This document shows positions 7,929-9,486 of a stretch of 9,486 bases of DNA, piece after piece. The notes beneath the pieces were generated by a model, which worked only from the letters and a program-made list of their open reading frames with translations, made no database searches and was not told the DNA's origin. This DNA is from an uncultured Clostridium sp. (GTDB lineage: Bacteria; Bacillota; Clostridia; Lachnospirales; Anaerotignaceae). Positions within the stretch are counted from its first letter, which is position 1. Every line of letters begins with the position of its first letter. Where the stretch lies: NCBI GenBank assembly GCA_947246775.1, contig CAMXTM010000061.1, positions 1-9,486 of the forward strand. The letters run 5' to 3'. Position numbers and translations under genes: made by a program.

Positions 7929-7945
7929 TGATTGATTATCAATCA
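7929..7945. promoter_or_regulatory. 17-bp palindrome, candidate operator ahead of rsmB
   Basis: TGATTGAT-T-ATCAATCA on the plus strand: two perfect 8-bp arms around one central base, so symmetric on both strands. It lies 30 bp upstream of the rsmB ATG, downstream of the stronger promoter candidate. It overlaps the -10 (TATGAT, 7942-7947) of a weaker candidate whose -35 is TTTATA at 7965-7970. A one-base loop is too tight for a good RNA hairpin, so a binding site for a dimeric regulator is the better reading. No regulator can be named, and in AT-rich DNA chance symmetry must be considered. Confidence 0.4.
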
Positions 7946-7975
7946 TACTAATTTGAATTACTCTTATAAAACTAT

Positions 7976-8004
7976 ATTTTACATGATACATTTCATTGTC
8001 GCAA
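7976..8004 (-). promoter_or_regulatory. Candidate sigma-A promoter for the rsmB-thiN operon
   Basis: On the minus strand TTGCGA (7999-8004, 4 of 6 to TTGACA) is followed after exactly 17 bp by TAAAAT (7976-7981, 5 of 6 to TATAAT). The predicted start is near 7969, giving a leader of about 70 nt before rsmB. It lies downstream of the yugP terminator candidate, where an operon promoter is expected. A weaker alternative is TTTATA (7965-7970) - 17 bp - TATGAT (7942-7947). AT-rich intergenic DNA produces such matches by chance, so confidence is limited. Confidence 0.45.
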
Positions 8005-8081
8005 CTATTTTTACATTACTATTCTTTAAAAAATACAAAAATATTACTATATTCAACATCTTTTTACATTTCTTACTGCTG

Positions 8082-8120
8082 AAAATGCAAAAGGAAAGAC
8101 ACCGCTACAGCATCTTTCCT
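8082..8120 (-). terminator. Candidate intrinsic terminator after yugP
   Basis: Read on the minus strand, AGGAAAGA (8120-8113) pairs perfectly with TCTTTCCT (8099-8092) across a 13-nt loop. An interrupted T tract follows: TTT at 8091-8089, then GCA, then TTTT at 8085-8082. The hairpin begins 16 nt after the yugP stop. The stem is only 8 bp with three G-C pairs, so it may be leaky. Its position favours yugP and the rsmB operon being at least partly separate transcripts. Confidence 0.55.
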
Positions 8121-8136
8121 CAATTATTAAACTATT

Positions 8137-8853
8137 TTAATCTCTATTGCGACTAGATACCAATGACAACAATCTTAACAAGTTTACAATGGCTGTTGCC
8201 GCTGCTGCAACATATGTCATAGCCGCTGCTGTCAAAACTTTTTTTGCTCCTTTTAACTCTGTATCATACAAATAATTTTGACTTTCTAACATAACAAGCG
8301 CCCTTCTGGAAGCATCAAATTCTACAGGCAAGGTTACTAACGTAAACAACACAGTAAGAGAAAATAGTATAATACCTAACCATATCAATGTATTGCTCCA
8401 ATGACCATTGATAATCAGTCCTATCATAACTAAAGGAATAGATAAGTTAGAACCAATATTAGTAAAAGGTACCATAGCACTTCTTAACCACAAAAAACTA
8501 TAACTTTCTGCATGTTGTATGGCATGACCTGTTTCATGTGCTGCTACACCCAATGCTGCTACAGACTGACTACCATAAACAGAATCAGACAATCTCAATA
8601 CTTTGCTTCTTGGGTCATAGTGGTCTGTTAAACTTCCTGCAATTCTTTCTACCCTAACATCTGTAATGCCCGCAGAATGAAGCATCTGCATTGCAACATC
8701 TGCTCCTGTCATTCCTCTACTATTGGCTACCCTTGAATACTGTTTAAATGTACTGTTGACACGAAATTGTGCTACCATACTAAATATCATTACAATAAAA
8801 AATAATCCGATATATGATGTGTTAAATCCCCAATAAATAATAATCAACTCCAT
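8137..8853 (-). CDS. yugP: Membrane zinc metallopeptidase, YugP family
   Basis: This is a putative membrane-embedded neutral zinc metallopeptidase; its physiological substrate is not established. The protein has 238 residues, close to the usual family length. An N-terminal hydrophobic helix lies at about 13-30, followed by the conserved AQFRVNSTFKQYSRV block (28-42). The zinc motif HETGH is at 106-110, within VAALGVAAHETGHAIQH. Further hydrophobic segments lie at about 136-150, 154-174 and 205-230. TLPVEFDAS at 174-182 probably provides the third zinc ligand, Glu178. An in-frame TAG lies two codons before the ATG, so the start cannot be upstream. However, the only SD-like element, AGGAA (8854-8858), abuts the ATG. 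A TTG at codon 3 (8847-8845) is 6 nt from that element and is a possible true start. The gene sits between fmt and rsmB, an insertion relative to the Bacillus order. Confidence 0.94.
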   Translation of the reverse strand: MELIIIYWGFNTSYIGLFFIVMIFSMVAQFRVNSTFKQYSRVANSRGMTGADVAMQMLHSAGITDVRVERIAGSLTDHYDPRSKVLRLSDSVYGSQSVAALGVAAHETGHAIQHAESYSFLWLRSAMVPFTNIGSNLSIPLVMIGLIINGHWSNTLIWLGIILFSLTVLFTLVTLPVEFDASRRALVMLESQNYLYDTELKGAKKVLTAAAMTYVAAAATAIVNLLRLLSLVSSRNRD

Positions 8854-8872
8854 TTCCTATTAAATTTTTTAT

Positions 8873-8901
8873 ATTATACGACATTTTTTTTATTTTGTTT
8901 A
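8873..8901 (-). promoter_or_regulatory. Sigma-A-type promoter for yugP
   Basis: On the minus strand a perfect -10 TATAAT (8873-8878) is preceded after exactly 17 bp by TAAACA (8896-8901, 4 of 6 to TTGACA). It lies in the 69-bp gap between fmt and yugP. The transcription start expected about 7 nt downstream is near 8866, leaving a leader of only about 12 nt before the yugP ATG. The fmt-yugP gap has no GC-rich hairpin, so fmt transcripts may also read into yugP. Confidence 0.6.
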
Positions 8902-8922
8902 TTGATAAATAAAAAATTTACT

Positions 8923-9486
8923 TTATTGCAATATTGTACCAATTTCAATACTATGCCCTCTTAAATAGGCATCTGCTCCCATTCTTTTTTTGCCTTTCGC
9001 TTGCACTTCTGTTACAAGTACACAACCATCACCTGTTGTTACAACAAATCCCTTTTTTGTAACAGCAATCACTTCTCCTACTTTTCCAGCAGTTTGTTCT
9101 ATTTTTTCTGCTTGCCATATTTTTAGCATTTCCCCATTATAAATAGTATATGCTGTTGGTGCTGGGTCTAAACCATGTACCAAGCAAATGATTTCTTGGC
9201 TCTTTTTTGTCCAGTCAATATGACCTGTTTCTTTTGTCAGCATAGGCGCATAGGTCGCTTCTTCTTCCTTTTGTGGTATTCTTTCTAATGTGCCTTTTTC
9301 TAGTCCCTCTATTGTTTTTAAAAGTAATTCTGCACCAATAACACACAACTTATCATGAACACTACCATAGGTATCCTCTGGCAATATAGCAATACTCTCT
9401 TTTAAAAGCATATCACCTGTATCCATACCTTTCGCCATATACATCGTTGTAACTCCTGTTTCTTTTTCTCCAGTGATAACAGACCA
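8923..9486 (-). CDS. fmt: Methionyl-tRNA formyltransferase, C-terminal part (start outside the window)
   Basis: Fmt formylates Met-tRNA(fMet) with 10-formyltetrahydrofolate to make the initiator tRNA. The reading frame is open to the window edge and encodes 187 residues; the ATG at 9444 is internal, because 14 further in-frame codons upstream encode WSVITGEKETGVTT, which belongs to the conserved catalytic domain. The part present begins after the folate-binding region and the catalytic Asn/His pair (N106 and H108 in E. coli). It retains the DTGD loop, whose first Asp (fragment residue 22) corresponds to catalytic Asp144 of E. coli. The C-terminal OB-fold domain that grips the tRNA acceptor arm follows (about 85-187): IDWTKKSQEI, VHGLDPAPTAYT and the closing AYLRGHSIEIGTIL. 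The missing N-terminal ~125 residues should lie just right of the window, commonly after def. Confidence 0.97.
   Translation of the reverse strand, partial: WSVITGEKETGVTTMYMAKGMDTGDMLLKESIAILPEDTYGSVHDKLCVIGAELLLKTIEGLEKGTLERIPQKEEEATYAPMLTKETGHIDWTKKSQEIICLVHGLDPAPTAYTIYNGEMLKIWQAEKIEQTAGKVGEVIAVTKKGFVVTTGDGCVLVTEVQAKGKKRMGADAYLRGHSIEIGTILQ

Noticed and set aside
7979..8059. Minus-strand 26-codon frame (ATG at 8059) upstream of rsmB, a possible leader peptide
   Set aside because: No ribosome binding site precedes it, no run of regulatory codons is seen, and its stop overlaps the -10 of the stronger promoter candidate, so the rsmB transcript would not contain it.
7932..8156. Plus-strand frame of about 74 codons filling the yugP-rsmB intergenic region, hydrophobic
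   Set aside because: It needs a TTG start with no Shine-Dalgarno sequence, runs through the terminator hairpin and into the end of yugP, and has no recognisable motif. AT-rich intergenic DNA explains it.
8854..8922. Possible terminator of fmt in the fmt-yugP gap
   Set aside because: Only a weak A/T stem (TTTAT...ATAAA) is present, with no G-C-rich hairpin; the clearest signal in this gap is the yugP promoter.

Overview
The window is an AT-rich (about one-third GC by eye) chromosomal segment from a low-GC Gram-positive bacterium, most likely a member of the Clostridia. The evidence is the gene order fmt - yugP - rsmB - rlmN - stp - prkC - rsgA - rpe - thiN, the PASTA-type Ser/Thr kinase paired with a PP2C phosphatase, strong AGGAGG-like ribosome binding sites and AT-rich codon use. 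Apart from the yugP insertion, the order matches the well-known Bacillus fmt-rsmB-rlmN-prpC-prkC-rsgA-rpe-thiN block. Every supported gene lies on the minus strand, so transcription runs from the right end of the window (9486) to the left (1).

Layout in transcription order. The 3' part of fmt (methionyl-tRNA formyltransferase, 9486-8923) is cut by the window edge. A 69-bp gap carries a good sigma-A-type promoter for yugP, a membrane zinc metallopeptidase (8853-8137). A terminator-like hairpin follows (8120-8082). The remaining 237-bp intergenic region, the only sizeable one, also holds candidate promoters and a 17-bp palindrome ahead of rsmB. A tightly packed seven-gene operon follows: rsmB (7899-6541), rlmN (6537-5470), stp/prpC (5420-4713), prkC (4698-2425), rsgA (2412-1534), rpe (1532-864) and thiN (867-229). 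Gaps are 3, 49, 14, 12 and 1 bp, then a 4-bp ATGA overlap. At the left edge, 24 bp after thiN, the first 68 codons of a SMI1/KNR4 (SUKH) family gene are present.

How the genes work together. fmt makes initiator formyl-Met-tRNA. RsmB methylates 16S rRNA, RlmN methylates 23S rRNA and tRNA, and RsgA matures the 30S subunit, so the cluster is centred on ribosome production and translation. Stp and PrkC form an opposing phosphatase/kinase pair that senses muropeptides outside the cell. Members of this operon are known PrkC substrates in Bacillus, so signalling and ribosome assembly are linked both genetically and biochemically. rpe and thiN supply pentose-phosphate interconversion and thiamine pyrophosphate, the transketolase cofactor.

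All the core genes look intact, with the expected catalytic residues. I do not see a previously undescribed system. The points most worth a second look are the SUKH gene attached to the housekeeping operon, the Thr/Asn-rich linker and C-terminal beta-rich domain of PrkC, the palindrome in the rsmB promoter region, and the very short yugP leader with its oddly placed ribosome binding site.
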